Below are positions 7,625 through 17,301 of a DNA stretch of 64,000 nt, one piece after another. A model generated the notes under the pieces. It saw only the letters and a program-made list of their open reading frames with translations, had not been told where the DNA came from and did no database searches. Origin of the DNA: a virus. Made by a program: the position numbers and the translations under genes. The stretch lies in IMG/VR virus record IMGVR_UViG_3300027754_000069, positions 1 through 64,000 of that record. The stretch is one strand, 5' to 3'. How positions within the stretch are numbered: the first letter of the stretch is position 1; every line of letters begins with the position of its first letter.

Positions 7625-8074
7625 TTAGCCCTGAATTAGTTTCATTAACTCTTCTTTGGTACCAGCATTTCCAATACGAGATTGCAAATCCTGTCCAACG
7701 TAAGGGTCAATGTTTCCATCATCCAGGCTAGACATATGCTCATATGCTTGAGCATCTGAGGAGGCTTCCCCTCCTTCTTCAACGGCTTCGATACCGAAAG
7801 CATCACCGTATTCGTTCAACCATTCAGCAATCGCATCCGCGTCGGCTTCGACTTCAGATGGTATGAACTGAGCGATTCTTGGGTTTAACCCGAATGATTC
7901 TAGGATTTCTCCGACTGACGATTCGTGACTATAAGTCGTGAACTCTTCAATAAGCGATTCTTTTTCCTTCAATGATTTTTGAAGTCCATCGATTTGCTTA
8001 CGAAGTTTCTTGACTAAGTCACTACCGCTGTAGTCTTCGTCGTCTTCGATTTCGTATTCGTAGTTATCTGCCAT
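7625..8074 (-). CDS. Capsid scaffolding protein (149 aa)
   Basis: An acidic 149-aa protein with a predicted coiled coil at about residues 20-50 (LVKKLRKQIDGLQKSLKEKE) and an acidic helical C-terminal half, immediately upstream of the capsid gene. Size, charge, coiled coil and place are typical of scaffold proteins that guide procapsid assembly. B's copy (48,648-49,106, 152 aa) conserves the coiled coil and the segment containing SFGLNPRIAxFIPS. No protease motif is present. Confidence 0.8.
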   Translation of the reverse strand: MADNYEYEIEDDEDYSGSDLVKKLRKQIDGLQKSLKEKESLIEEFTTYSHESSVGEILESFGLNPRIAQFIPSEVEADADAIAEWLNEYGDAFGIEAVEEGGEASSDAQAYEHMSSLDDGNIDPYVGQDLQSRIGNAGTKEELMKLIQG

Positions 8075-8217
8075 TGCTTTTTCTCCCTATTAGTTAGTTG
8101 AAACCCTCATCGGGTTTGCACCACACGTACTCCTCACAAGGGGTAGTGATTCATAGACGTGATGACTTCCAGACTTATACACATCACCAGGGCTGGACAA
8201 TCTGGGACGGAACTTAA
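8075..8217 (-). promoter_or_regulatory. Conserved 143-nt non-coding leader upstream of the scaffold gene
   Basis: This gap between the 652-aa gene and the scaffold gene contains no plausible frame, yet is about 90% identical to the matching gap in B (49,107-49,247). The stretch about 8,103-8,175 shows only two substitutions, less divergence than neighbouring coding DNA. Differences in the rest are not spaced in threes. Near the scaffold end, AAACCC and GGGTTT can pair (about 8,101-8,117). A capsid-operon promoter, structured 5' leader or small RNA would all fit. Confidence 0.6.
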
Positions 8218-10176
8218 TTAAACGTCTGGGTTGTTTAGACGTCTTGTGAGACTTGCTCGGTCTATAGCACTGCGGGTTGAGAACTTTGCACGTTCCTTAG
8301 AAGCAAGCTTCTTGGTTTTAAGTGCAACTTCTGTTCCGCCTTTAAGCGATAACTGCTGGCGAGTAAGGTCTTCTTCGCCAGACTTCTCATTATATAGACC
8401 CATTAAACGCGCATAGTCTTGTTGATTACGAGCTGTTGTTTGGAATGCTGCTTCAGCTTCTCCTGCTTTACCAGCAGTAGTAATCTCTTCAGCAAAGCCC
8501 TTGGTTGCTTTCATTCCTGCGCGACCTGCTGCTCCACCAACTTCAGAAGCCGTGTACATCTTTTGTGCTTCTGTCGTTGAGTAAACAAATCGTTTGTCAA
8601 TAGCTCTAAATGCTTTATCTTTATCAAGAAGATAGGCAACCATATCTGCGTCAGTAAGACCGTAGTATTCTTTCAATGCCTTCTTGGCTTCTGGGTCAGC
8701 AGTTTGCAAAACATTCTTTGCAATGTTGACACGGTCTTTTAACTCATCTGCGCTAACAGAGTTAGCGATAAGATTAGTAAAGTCATTAAGCTCGTTATAG
8801 AAATCTGTTGGCAACCCAGCTGATTCCATGTATTGCTTGAAAGTTTTTTCTGTTTCAATATACTCTCGTGGAGTTAGAACTCTATCTCCTGGTAATCCCT
8901 TGCCAGATGCCATACGGTCACGTATAGTTTTGTTTGCAGCAAACCGTGTGTTGTATGCATCGCTTGTATAGATTGCGTTAATAACTTGGTCTTCGGTTGG
9001 CATAATGTTATCTTCATATACCTTGTCAATAGCTCCAAGCATAGAATCAATTAAGTCTTTACCAAGACCAAGATTCTGAAACATCTGCATTACAGAGTCA
9101 CGAGCACCAAAGTCTTTATATGAATCAATTACTTTTCCAGCCGAACCATCGGACATAACCTCAACGGTTTCAACAATGCCACCAGCTTTACGTTGGGTAC
9201 GGACTCCAACAACTTTTGGCTTCTTTGCATCCTCAGCAGCTTTAGCTGCAGCATCTGTTTGTAGTTTTACTAATTCTGCAATCTGGTCGGCAAGTGCTTT
9301 TACTTGTGCAGTTACTGCTGCAGTTGCTGCTGCTGCTGCAGCATCAGATGCATTTGCTGGTTCAACAATTTCTATGCCGTCTTTGTAAGATTTGCCATTG
9401 TAGTTTCCAGTATAAGTTTTTCCATTCTTGGTAAAAACACCATCAATCGTTTCGTATTTATCGGCAACTGTTTTAGCTTTACCGTCTACGTATTCTTGAC
9501 CATCGTAAGTACCAGTATACGGCTTACCATTCTTGTTAAGGACGCCGTTAACAGTTTCATATTTGTCTCCGCCTGGAATTTCTACAACTTTACCGTCTTT
9601 GTATTCTTTGCCTTGATAGGTTCCAGTATATGGCTCACCGTTCTTCATGAAAACGTCACCAACGGTTTCGTACTTGTCACCGCTTGGAGCTTCTACAACT
9701 TTACCGTCTTTGTAATTCTTACCATCCCATTCGCCAGTATATGGGTTGTTATTAATGTCATAAAGAATTCCGTCTTTTGTGACAAATCCATCTACACCAG
9801 TAGCTACTGTTGATGTAGTGGTATTATCTGTTGCTTGATATGCATCATAAATTTCTTGCTCGGCATCATTGAGCTGAAGACCCTTAGCTATTTTTGCTAA
9901 AATAGCAGAAAGGTCTGATGCTGTATATGTAGGGGTAGGTGTTGGAGTAGGTGTTGGAGTAGGTGTTGGAGTAGGTGTTGGAGTAGGTGTAACGGTAGAC
10001 GTGCCTATTTCATTTGCTGCATCAAACTCCGCATCATCAAGCATTTTGCCTTGTCCTGTTTTAGCAGCTGCAACTTGATTTCCTACTGTTACAAATGTAT
10101 TTAATGCATTGACTAAATCAGGGATACTTCCCCCGTCATCAGTCATCATTAAATTTGGATTTAAATAATTTGGCAT
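8218..10176 (-). CDS. Internal virion protein with TP linker and four YTG repeats (652 aa)
   Basis: The N-terminus (about 1-60) is followed by an uninterrupted Thr-Pro dipeptide run (about 62-83), then four repeats of about 33 aa around the motif Y-T-G-x-(Y/W)-x-G-(K/Q)-x-Y-x-D-G (about 140-275), an Ala-rich coiled region, and a conserved C-terminal 320 aa. The C-terminal part aligns with B's 538-aa protein (49,248-50,864), but B has a LysM domain and no YTG repeats in its N-terminal half. I infer a virion protein whose surface module has been exchanged; the repeats resemble MORN-type strands. Confidence 0.65.
   Translation of the reverse strand: MPNYLNPNLMMTDDGGSIPDLVNALNTFVTVGNQVAAAKTGQGKMLDDAEFDAANEIGTSTVTPTPTPTPTPTPTPTPTPTPTYTASDLSAILAKIAKGLQLNDAEQEIYDAYQATDNTTTSTVATGVDGFVTKDGILYDINNNPYTGEWDGKNYKDGKVVEAPSGDKYETVGDVFMKNGEPYTGTYQGKEYKDGKVVEIPGGDKYETVNGVLNKNGKPYTGTYDGQEYVDGKAKTVADKYETIDGVFTKNGKTYTGNYNGKSYKDGIEIVEPANASDAAAAAATAAVTAQVKALADQIAELVKLQTDAAAKAAEDAKKPKVVGVRTQRKAGGIVETVEVMSDGSAGKVIDSYKDFGARDSVMQMFQNLGLGKDLIDSMLGAIDKVYEDNIMPTEDQVINAIYTSDAYNTRFAANKTIRDRMASGKGLPGDRVLTPREYIETEKTFKQYMESAGLPTDFYNELNDFTNLIANSVSADELKDRVNIAKNVLQTADPEAKKALKEYYGLTDADMVAYLLDKDKAFRAIDKRFVYSTTEAQKMYTASEVGGAAGRAGMKATKGFAEEITTAGKAGEAEAAFQTTARNQQDYARLMGLYNEKSGEEDLTRQQLSLKGGTEVALKTKKLASKERAKFSTRSAIDRASLTRRLNNPDV
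9935..9990. repeat. 12-bp tandem repeat encoding the Thr-Pro linker
   Basis: The unit GGTGTTGGAGTA is repeated about five times with almost no variation. On the minus strand it encodes Thr-Pro dipeptides. B has a different 12-bp array (about 50,395-50,465, encoding Thr-Ser-Thr-Ala) at the same place in the homologous gene. Both arrays should vary in copy number by slippage. Confidence 0.85.
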
Positions 10177-10185
10177 CTTTTACCC

Positions 10186-11550
10186 CTACTGGATGAATCC
10201 AAAGTCTTGAAGAATGCGACTTGCAATTCTTGTCTTCTCTTCTTTTGCGTTCTGGGTTAAGTCCCACTTAGAACTTCGACGCGCCATCTTCTTTGCATCA
10301 AACAGATTAACTGGAGATACATTTCCTTTTTCATCTGTATTGTTTATAGTGCGCTGTACATATTCATCGTTAAGGTCTATTGAATCCGCATCTGTTTCCC
10401 ATACATCAGCTATAGCTTGTAACCATGGGTCTGCTGCTTGACGCAGCGTTTGACCTTGGTCAATTAGGTTAGCCAATCCAGGAGCAAATGACTTTGCTCG
10501 TGTTTGTAGTTGGTCATCAACTTGCTGTGGGTTTAATTTTCCACCGACAAGACCTTTCATGCTGGTTTCAAACCAGTTAGTAAATCCAGCGTTAGACATA
10601 GTCTGTGGATATCCGTAGTCCCATGCTTGCTTGTAAAGACTCTGTGCAAGAGTCTCAAGGTTTCCGCTAAGCTTTGTATATACGACCCTATCGCCAATCT
10701 TGTCGTTCTTAGTAAAGTTAATAGCACCAGACATAAGCGTATTAATATAGTCAGCATCAAAGCGAATAACTTTGCCATCTTGAATAATAGATTGTTTCAT
10801 CATTTGTTCTGCGTATTTAACAGCGTCTTGTGCTGTAATGTTTAATCCATTGGCAGCAAACTTCTTAACAATCTCGCTTGCATTTAGTTGTAAATCTGCA
10901 GCAAACTGTCCAGGATTTGTTTCTCTAGCCCAGTCATACTGACGTTGACTGTCAGTTTGACCTTGCCACCAAGATGTTCCTTTAATAATTTGTTCTTGTA
11001 GAAAAGGGTCCGTAATCATTGGTTCACCGTTTATACCAAGAATCTTATTAAGAGCTTCTTGTAAACTTTTGTCTGCTCCGATAACAGCAGCAGCAATACT
11101 AAATCGTGACTGCAGTTGCGCCAAAGAAAAAGTATCTTTTGTTTGTGATGAAGTCGTGCTCAGTGTTGCTGGGTCTACTGTAATTGTTGACCCTGGTACA
11201 ACTGCTGGAGGTTCAACAGGTTCAACAGGTACAACAGGTGCAACAGGAATTGCGCTAGGAACAAACCCACTCTTGTTATTAAGTGCAGTAACCTTGGCTT
11301 CATTCTGAAGTTTTTGTTTTTCTAGTGCAGATAAACGAGCAACCTCAGCAGCTGCAGCTACAGATGAAGTACTTGATGAAGTACTTTTTTCTGTACCAAT
11401 AGGAATCATAATCTTTTGATTTACACGAATAAGATTAGGATTAGTAATACTTGGGTTAGCTGCAAGAATCTTTGCTACTGTGGTCTTATTAGCTTTAGCA
11501 AGTGCACTAAGTGTGTCGCCTTTTTTAACTGTAATAGTTTTGTTTGCCAT
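10186..11550 (-). CDS. LysM-containing virion protein (454 aa)
   Basis: Residues 4-50 form a LysM domain (ITVKKGDTLSALAKANKTTV, ending QKIMIP), which binds N-acetylglucosamine polymers such as peptidoglycan. A Pro/Val-rich spacer follows (about 100-130) and then a helical region of about 300 aa conserved with B's 408-aa protein (50,869-52,095), including NPGQ(F/Y)AADLQLNAS and DAKKMARRS. I infer an internal or tail-tip virion protein that contacts the cell wall during entry. It overlaps the next gene by one base. Confidence 0.7.
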   Translation of the reverse strand: MANKTITVKKGDTLSALAKANKTTVAKILAANPSITNPNLIRVNQKIMIPIGTEKSTSSSTSSVAAAAEVARLSALEKQKLQNEAKVTALNNKSGFVPSAIPVAPVVPVEPVEPPAVVPGSTITVDPATLSTTSSQTKDTFSLAQLQSRFSIAAAVIGADKSLQEALNKILGINGEPMITDPFLQEQIIKGTSWWQGQTDSQRQYDWARETNPGQFAADLQLNASEIVKKFAANGLNITAQDAVKYAEQMMKQSIIQDGKVIRFDADYINTLMSGAINFTKNDKIGDRVVYTKLSGNLETLAQSLYKQAWDYGYPQTMSNAGFTNWFETSMKGLVGGKLNPQQVDDQLQTRAKSFAPGLANLIDQGQTLRQAADPWLQAIADVWETDADSIDLNDEYVQRTINNTDEKGNVSPVNLFDAKKMARRSSKWDLTQNAKEEKTRIASRILQDFGFIQ

Positions 11551-12365
11551 TACTGAACGACCTTTCCAATTGCTGTTCTGTCAGGACCAATCAAACCTTC
11601 TATAATCTTTAACATGTTTTTTGCTGCAAAAGATTCTGCGTAGTCTGGCAAACTTCGGGCAAAGTTCTGTGCAAATATTGTTGGGTCAAATCCTGTTGAT
11701 TGAGTAGCGTTTGTGACCGTATTGCTTACGCCAGTAGCACCAGACCCTGTAACTGTGGTCTTGCTTGTGTTCTCATAGACAGATGGCTCAAGGGCTGCCT
11801 TAGCATTAACAGCTTTTAAGTAAGCAGCAGCCTCAACAGATGAGGCTGTGCGACCAAGTTCTGATTCAATAGATTTGTTGACATCGGCACCAGCGCCTGA
11901 TGCGCTGTACTTTGTTGCTGTAGTAACCTTGCTTTTATTTGTTGCTGGTGCCTTGGCAGCCGTTGTCTTGTCAGCATAATCTGCCATAGACATACCAGAA
12001 GATAGGTACAACGCTGGGTCACCTTTAGAACCAGACCCTGGTGCTTGTGTCCAAGACACAGCATCTGCCCAAACATCATTGTACTTTGACTTTGGGATAC
12101 CAGCTTTGGCAAGTAGCGCAATAAAGTTGTCGTAGTACTTTCGACTTGGACTTCCTTTTGCTGCCTTTGGTGCAGTAAATTTAAACCAGTCTTTTGCTTG
12201 TGTGGCGTCGACACCTGTCTTAAGACCAGGAAGAATAATCGGCGGAATGTCTAATGTATTTTCAGTCTTTCCAGCGTTTTCTTTATTCCATTTAGCAAGA
12301 GCTGCTGTGTACTGTTTAATACCAGTTGCTCCCTTTGGGTAATCGCTTCTTACTGGTTTAGCCAT
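11550..12365 (-). CDS. Virion-associated protein (271 aa)
   Basis: A 271-aa protein rich in Ala, Lys, Thr and Ser. Its C-terminal third (STGFDPTIFAQNFARSLPDY, then AESFAAKNML) is conserved in B's protein at 52,095-52,904 (TTGFDPTMFARNFAMSRPDY). It lies between the LysM protein and the 1,647-aa protein, in an arrangement typical of podovirus internal-protein cassettes. It overlaps the upstream giant gene by 8 bases. The N-terminal region differs from B, where a VPGTAAYxAGSKTRP module is found. No enzymatic motif was seen. Confidence 0.6.
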   Translation of the reverse strand: MAKPVRSDYPKGATGIKQYTAALAKWNKENAGKTENTLDIPPIILPGLKTGVDATQAKDWFKFTAPKAAKGSPSRKYYDNFIALLAKAGIPKSKYNDVWADAVSWTQAPGSGSKGDPALYLSSGMSMADYADKTTAAKAPATNKSKVTTATKYSASGAGADVNKSIESELGRTASSVEAAAYLKAVNAKAALEPSVYENTSKTTVTGSGATGVSNTVTNATQSTGFDPTIFAQNFARSLPDYAESFAAKNMLKIIEGLIGPDRTAIGKVVQ

Positions 12366-15300
12366 TTGTCACCGTGAATTCTGTATCTAGTTGAGGCATG
12401 TTGTTTAACCATCTATATGCAAAAGCAGCAAATTCTTCTGATGCTGTTTGCAAAAAGTCATAATGGAACTGAGCAAACTGTTGCTTTAGTTGTTTCTTTC
12501 TGGCATCAGTATTGTTCTGTGCTTCGTAAGTTTTGTTAAAGATTTTAGCTTCTTGCAGCCAGTAAGTAATCTCTTCCCACTTAGGGCTTCCTTTAGATAT
12601 GGCGTAACTTCTCCAGTTAGTGTCATCAGTAATCTTTTGAATCGCTGGAATTGTTACATCCCAATACTCTTCATTAGTATTCTTTCTGTCAACAGCCCAG
12701 CTTGGAAAGTCTTCGATTACGGAATCAACCATCTTCTGGTACTCACGTTTGATACCACTTCGTTCATACGTGGCATCATATGTAGAACCAATCCCATACT
12801 CAGCCATCTTGGCATCACGCCATTCTTGAGCTTTTTGGAATTCAAACCAACCGCGTCGAGCTTCGACGCTATCGGCTACTTCTTTCTTGGTCTTCTTCTG
12901 TGTAATTGGAGTGTCATACCCAGGGAAGCCAAGCTTCTTAAAGATTGCAGCAACCTCAGTTGAATACTCAGAACTACTTGATAAATCACCATAACCAGAT
13001 GAAAGCATTGCTGCGTACTTTGTATTTGAACGACCAAGTTTAGTAATTAACTCTGGGTTCTTACGAAGTACGGCTAGGTCTTCCATGGTTGTTGCAAGAC
13101 CTGAGATGTTCTTTTGGTTAGAACCAATCAACGCAATAGCGTCAACTCCCCAGTCTTCAGCAAACATTTTATCTGCAAGTTTGTAATCTCCGCCTGCTGC
13201 ATCAACCAAATCTGCATACCATGCAGTAGCTGCACGTGTGACAGGGTCAAAGGATGTAGCAATTGGCATAGAGAATTGGACTACTGCTCTAATGAAAGAC
13301 ATTACTCCAGCAGATTTAGCTGCTGTTGCCATTGTAGGTGGTTCACCTATACGACCGTTTCTATCCCATTGTGAATATGCAACTTTAAACTGAGCATATG
13401 TTTCATCTAGGAATCGGTCATCTCTGAATAATCCAGAAGCAGCTAACGCTGACTTCATATATCCAGGAATAATCGTATTGGCTGCAGTTTCTACAAAACC
13501 GCCACCTTCTTGTGGGTATCCACCGTAAAGTACGCTTGACTCATAGACATCATCGCCTAACGCATCACGTAATCCTTGAGCAACCTGCTCGCCATAAATC
13601 TTCCATGGACCAATTCCAATACCGTTCTTAACGATTTCAGAAACTGTGATACCGCCGAACCAAGATATGGATGGGTCAGCAACCATGAACTCTAGTTGCT
13701 TTGGGTTCCAACGAACTCCACCACCGCGTGAATCTGTGTATGGCTTTAGTGCATCTTGAGCCCATCCTGGCAACTTGTTGCCAAACGGAATTGGATACTT
13801 TATAGAAACCTGTGTTCCCTTTGGAACATCTTGAATACTCTTGTAAGTATTTCCTTCTTGGTCTTCGTATGCTTCAAAGTTATCAAACGCTTCTTGGATA
13901 CTGTTGTACCAATAAGCATTCATTGGGTTGCGAGCCAATAGGCGAAGCGCTACCGCTTGTGAGTTAAAGAATGCAAGAGGGAATGACATCGCATAACGTG
14001 CAACATACATTCCGTTAGTAAGTCTACGTGATGAGTATAGTGTTTCTTCAACACGTGTCAAAGCTTTACGGTATGCAGCTTGACGAATCTCATTGTTGAC
14101 AACCGCATCAGACAAATCAATGCCAGCACGTTCTGCTGCATCTACCATTGTCTTCATCTCTTGACGAGTGTAGGTGAGAAACAGCGGATTACGCACAAGT
14201 TTGTTTTCTGACGCAGATAGAATTCTCCATGCTGCATCGGTCATACCTTGCACCTTAGCCAAGCCACGTTCCATATTATTAAGGTCGTTTAGCTTAAGAC
14301 TTGGTCCATCAATTGTCTCTGGTAGGTCTGGCTTACCATAAAGAATTGAATCTACTTCATCTACTGACACATCACGAGCAAGGATTGTTGAACGCAATCC
14401 TTCATCTGGATACATCTGATTGAGTTTTTCTCTAGTTGTATCAATCCAAGTTGCAAATCCATCGCGGTCAACTTCTTTGCCAAAGCGACTTTGCATACGC
14501 AATCTGTACTCTTTGCCTGCTGGGCTATAAAGCCATTTAAGAATACTTCCAGTAGATTCGTTACGCAGCATCATGCCAAGAGGCAAATCAATTTCGTTGC
14601 GAATCTGACGGTTTGCAATATGAGTCAAAGCATTCATGTACTCTGCTCGGTCTGCTCGGTTAATCTTTACAAAGCGGGTACCGTCTGCGCGAAGGCGACG
14701 AGAGATTTGGCTTTGCATCGCCGTTGCAAGAAAGTTTTGTGCCGAATCAATCTCGGTCATGTAGGCACCGACACCGCGTACGTTAGGGTCTGCAAGACCC
14801 TGAATTGTATATTCTTTACCGCTTGAACTTACAATAACGTCTTCTTCTTGACCAATTTTCTTTTTACCAGTTTTAAGTTCTTGCTTACGAGTTTCGTAAT
14901 CAACCCAGTCTGTGCGGTTCTTGTCGATAAGTTTTGCATAACCATTGACTACGTCTGCTCTTAACGAAAGCTCATCACTTGCATCACCTAGCGCAACACG
15001 TGCTTCATATAAAACATCTTCTGCTGCATACAATGCAGCCTGTGCTTTAGCAGCGCTATCGCCTTTAGCTTTATTGGCACGAGCTAATGCTTTTTGTTGA
15101 GCAACCTCTGCCTTATTAAAGATTCTTGTTGCTTCATCAACGTTTGATTGAGCCTTTTCCCACAGTGCAACTTTTGGTTCCATCTCAGCGCGGTAACGTT
15201 CAATTTCAAACTTTGCTGCTTTGGCACGTTTGCGAGCGTTCGCTTGTGGACTACCAGGCTTAAACCGCTTTAAAGATTCAGCAAGTAAACTTGAGTTGTA

Positions 15301-17301
15301 TGCAACATTTTCCATTGCAGGTGCTGCATTGCGTATTAGCTCCATTGACTCAAGTGCCATAGATGCACGAGCCATAGGGTCTGCCATTGAGTTTTTTGGA
15401 ATATAAGCAAGACGAAGTAAGTTAAGGTTTGAGAAAACCATGTTAGCTAAATCAAGGAACTCTCCAGTATTCATGCCAACCTTTGAAGCTATTGCTCCAC
15501 GATATTGACCTTGAGTTACCTTGGTTCCTTTGCCTGCTGTGCGCTTTGCATTAAGAATTACTTCTATTTCAAGTCTGCGGAAGTCAAGCATCGGAATAAT
15601 GCTTGCTTCATTTGACACGGAAATAAAGTTCTGAACGTTAATTGAACCATCTGCATCAGGTATGATGCCGTTCTTAACTGCATACTGCTTAAGAGATGAA
15701 CGTGATTCGTTGGCTTGTGTACGCCAGCTTTTAATAAGGTCAATTGCGTCAGCTGATGTACGGATACCCTGAAGGTCTGTTACACCATAATGCTTAGCCA
15801 AGCGGGTCATAACGATTTCTTCAATTTGACCTAAAGCAATTGCACGTTCTGTATCATCTTGCGCCTTAAGGAATCTTGCTACCATCTTACGTTTGAAGAC
15901 AGCACCTTCGGTTCCATTTAAAAACTGAAGACGGTTAAGGTCTGATAGTAAATCGCCAGATGCTTCGAATTGACGTGGGTTAGAAATATTAATCATTCCC
16001 TGTGGGCGTCCTGAGCCAGTCCATGCAATCGTACGAATTACTCTGTCATAAGTATTTGACTGATAGACAGTTGACTTCCATCCTTCGCCACCATCGTCGC
16101 CAAACATCTTAAGGTCACCATACTGTGACTGCAGTTGAATCTTCTTCTTAGCAAGGCTAAGTGATTCAATCACAGCAAATCGTCCTGGACGATAGCTTTC
16201 AATGTTAACGCCACGTGGTGCGTTATTAGCAAATTCTTCTAATGCTCTAGCAAGTTTAGGGTCTTTTGCTTTTTTTGCATCAAGAATGCGTTGCATTCTT
16301 TCTGTCATCTTTGGTGTTAAAAATTCTTTGCCAACTTCAGACCAATTAGAGATTGGAGAATTATTATTAATACCGTAGTCATCTAAGTGGTCTGCTTCTA
16401 GTGGCTTCTTGTCAAAGAAGCGAGCAAAAGCAGCAGCATCTCCGCGTTCTGCTAGCAAGTAATCTGCTACATCGCGGTGATTATCTAACTTAGATACAAT
16501 CGTGGCAGTACGATATGGGTTTGATGTCTCACTAATTAAAGGATTGGCAGAAAGTTTAGTTAAATCTTTTTCATTTACCGCATCATCCACAAGTACAGAA
16601 AGACCGCTTCTTGTACGCTCGGCAGCTGGCAATGTTGCATCAATAACAACTTCTTCTAGTTCATTAGTGAACTTATCCATGTCATCTGTTGTGACAATAC
16701 GCTTTGGTCCAACAACTTTTTTGCCAGTGTAGCGTAATGTTCCGCCGACACCTTTAGTTCCAAGTGCTGCTAATACTAAATCGCTAGAACCAGACGCAAC
16801 AATACCCACCCATTCATCTCTGAATGCTTTGTCTCGTTGTTTATCATTGAAGATATCAAAGTCTTTATCAAGAAATGTTGTATTAGTTGCAGGACCAAGT
16901 ATTGGTGATGCAATTTTGCCTACACCGCCAGCAAGTGCTTGACCCATAGAAATCTTTTCGGATTGCTTTTTAGCAAAACGGAAAGATTCAATAACATTAC
17001 CTTTACCAGAAGCTAAAGCTTGTGGTGTAAGTAAAGCAGTAGATGCACCCTGGGTAATTGGTTTGACAATACGCTCACCAAAAGTTTCAAGTACGCGCAT
17101 TGCAGGGTTAATTACAGCACCAAGGATTGGCTTCTTTTTGCCTGCTTCAAGTGCTCCCATTACTTTTGGTATGATTGCAGCTTCTGCTTTTCCTACCTTA
17201 GTACTATCTGTTTTCTTTTTAAAATCATCTACCTTAGAGGTCTTGACCTTAGAAGGCTGCTCTGTATAACGTGGGTCATTCCACCATTCCGTCATTGACA
17301 C
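12358..17301 (-). CDS. Giant internal virion protein (1,647 aa)
   Basis: The largest gene of genome A, with a B homologue of 1,651 aa (52,904-57,859) that aligns along its length. Visible features are mixed helical segments, a long coiled region (about 690-800, Ala/Lys/Glu-rich), a conserved hydrophobic segment with MSFPLAFFNSQ(A/V)VA(L/M) (about 1,160), and the repeated theme NPYRTATIVS(K/R)LDNHRDV. No tape-measure-like periodicity and no clear transglycosylase motif. By size and place among internal-protein genes it probably helps eject DNA across the cell envelope. The start could also be Met3. Confidence 0.6.
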   Translation of the reverse strand: MSMTEWWNDPRYTEQPSKVKTSKVDDFKKKTDSTKVGKAEAAIIPKVMGALEAGKKKPILGAVINPAMRVLETFGERIVKPITQGASTALLTPQALASGKGNVIESFRFAKKQSEKISMGQALAGGVGKIASPILGPATNTTFLDKDFDIFNDKQRDKAFRDEWVGIVASGSSDLVLAALGTKGVGGTLRYTGKKVVGPKRIVTTDDMDKFTNELEEVVIDATLPAAERTRSGLSVLVDDAVNEKDLTKLSANPLISETSNPYRTATIVSKLDNHRDVADYLLAERGDAAAFARFFDKKPLEADHLDDYGINNNSPISNWSEVGKEFLTPKMTERMQRILDAKKAKDPKLARALEEFANNAPRGVNIESYRPGRFAVIESLSLAKKKIQLQSQYGDLKMFGDDGGEGWKSTVYQSNTYDRVIRTIAWTGSGRPQGMINISNPRQFEASGDLLSDLNRLQFLNGTEGAVFKRKMVARFLKAQDDTERAIALGQIEEIVMTRLAKHYGVTDLQGIRTSADAIDLIKSWRTQANESRSSLKQYAVKNGIIPDADGSINVQNFISVSNEASIIPMLDFRRLEIEVILNAKRTAGKGTKVTQGQYRGAIASKVGMNTGEFLDLANMVFSNLNLLRLAYIPKNSMADPMARASMALESMELIRNAAPAMENVAYNSSLLAESLKRFKPGSPQANARKRAKAAKFEIERYRAEMEPKVALWEKAQSNVDEATRIFNKAEVAQQKALARANKAKGDSAAKAQAALYAAEDVLYEARVALGDASDELSLRADVVNGYAKLIDKNRTDWVDYETRKQELKTGKKKIGQEEDVIVSSSGKEYTIQGLADPNVRGVGAYMTEIDSAQNFLATAMQSQISRRLRADGTRFVKINRADRAEYMNALTHIANRQIRNEIDLPLGMMLRNESTGSILKWLYSPAGKEYRLRMQSRFGKEVDRDGFATWIDTTREKLNQMYPDEGLRSTILARDVSVDEVDSILYGKPDLPETIDGPSLKLNDLNNMERGLAKVQGMTDAAWRILSASENKLVRNPLFLTYTRQEMKTMVDAAERAGIDLSDAVVNNEIRQAAYRKALTRVEETLYSSRRLTNGMYVARYAMSFPLAFFNSQAVALRLLARNPMNAYWYNSIQEAFDNFEAYEDQEGNTYKSIQDVPKGTQVSIKYPIPFGNKLPGWAQDALKPYTDSRGGGVRWNPKQLEFMVADPSISWFGGITVSEIVKNGIGIGPWKIYGEQVAQGLRDALGDDVYESSVLYGGYPQEGGGFVETAANTIIPGYMKSALAASGLFRDDRFLDETYAQFKVAYSQWDRNGRIGEPPTMATAAKSAGVMSFIRAVVQFSMPIATSFDPVTRAATAWYADLVDAAGGDYKLADKMFAEDWGVDAIALIGSNQKNISGLATTMEDLAVLRKNPELITKLGRSNTKYAAMLSSGYGDLSSSSEYSTEVAAIFKKLGFPGYDTPITQKKTKKEVADSVEARRGWFEFQKAQEWRDAKMAEYGIGSTYDATYERSGIKREYQKMVDSVIEDFPSWAVDRKNTNEEYWDVTIPAIQKITDDTNWRSYAISKGSPKWEEITYWLQEAKIFNKTYEAQNNTDARKKQLKQQFAQFHYDFLQTASEEFAAFAYRWLNNMPQLDTEFTVTNG

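Noticed and set aside
8101-8175. tRNA-like or known riboswitch in the conserved leader
   Set aside because: No cloverleaf, anticodon arm or T-loop consensus could be drawn; kept only as a conserved element of unknown type.
9304-9813. 169-codon plus-strand frame opposite the 652-aa virion gene
   Set aside because: It mirrors the YTG repeats on the other strand and lacks a ribosome site; an artefact of repetitive coding DNA.
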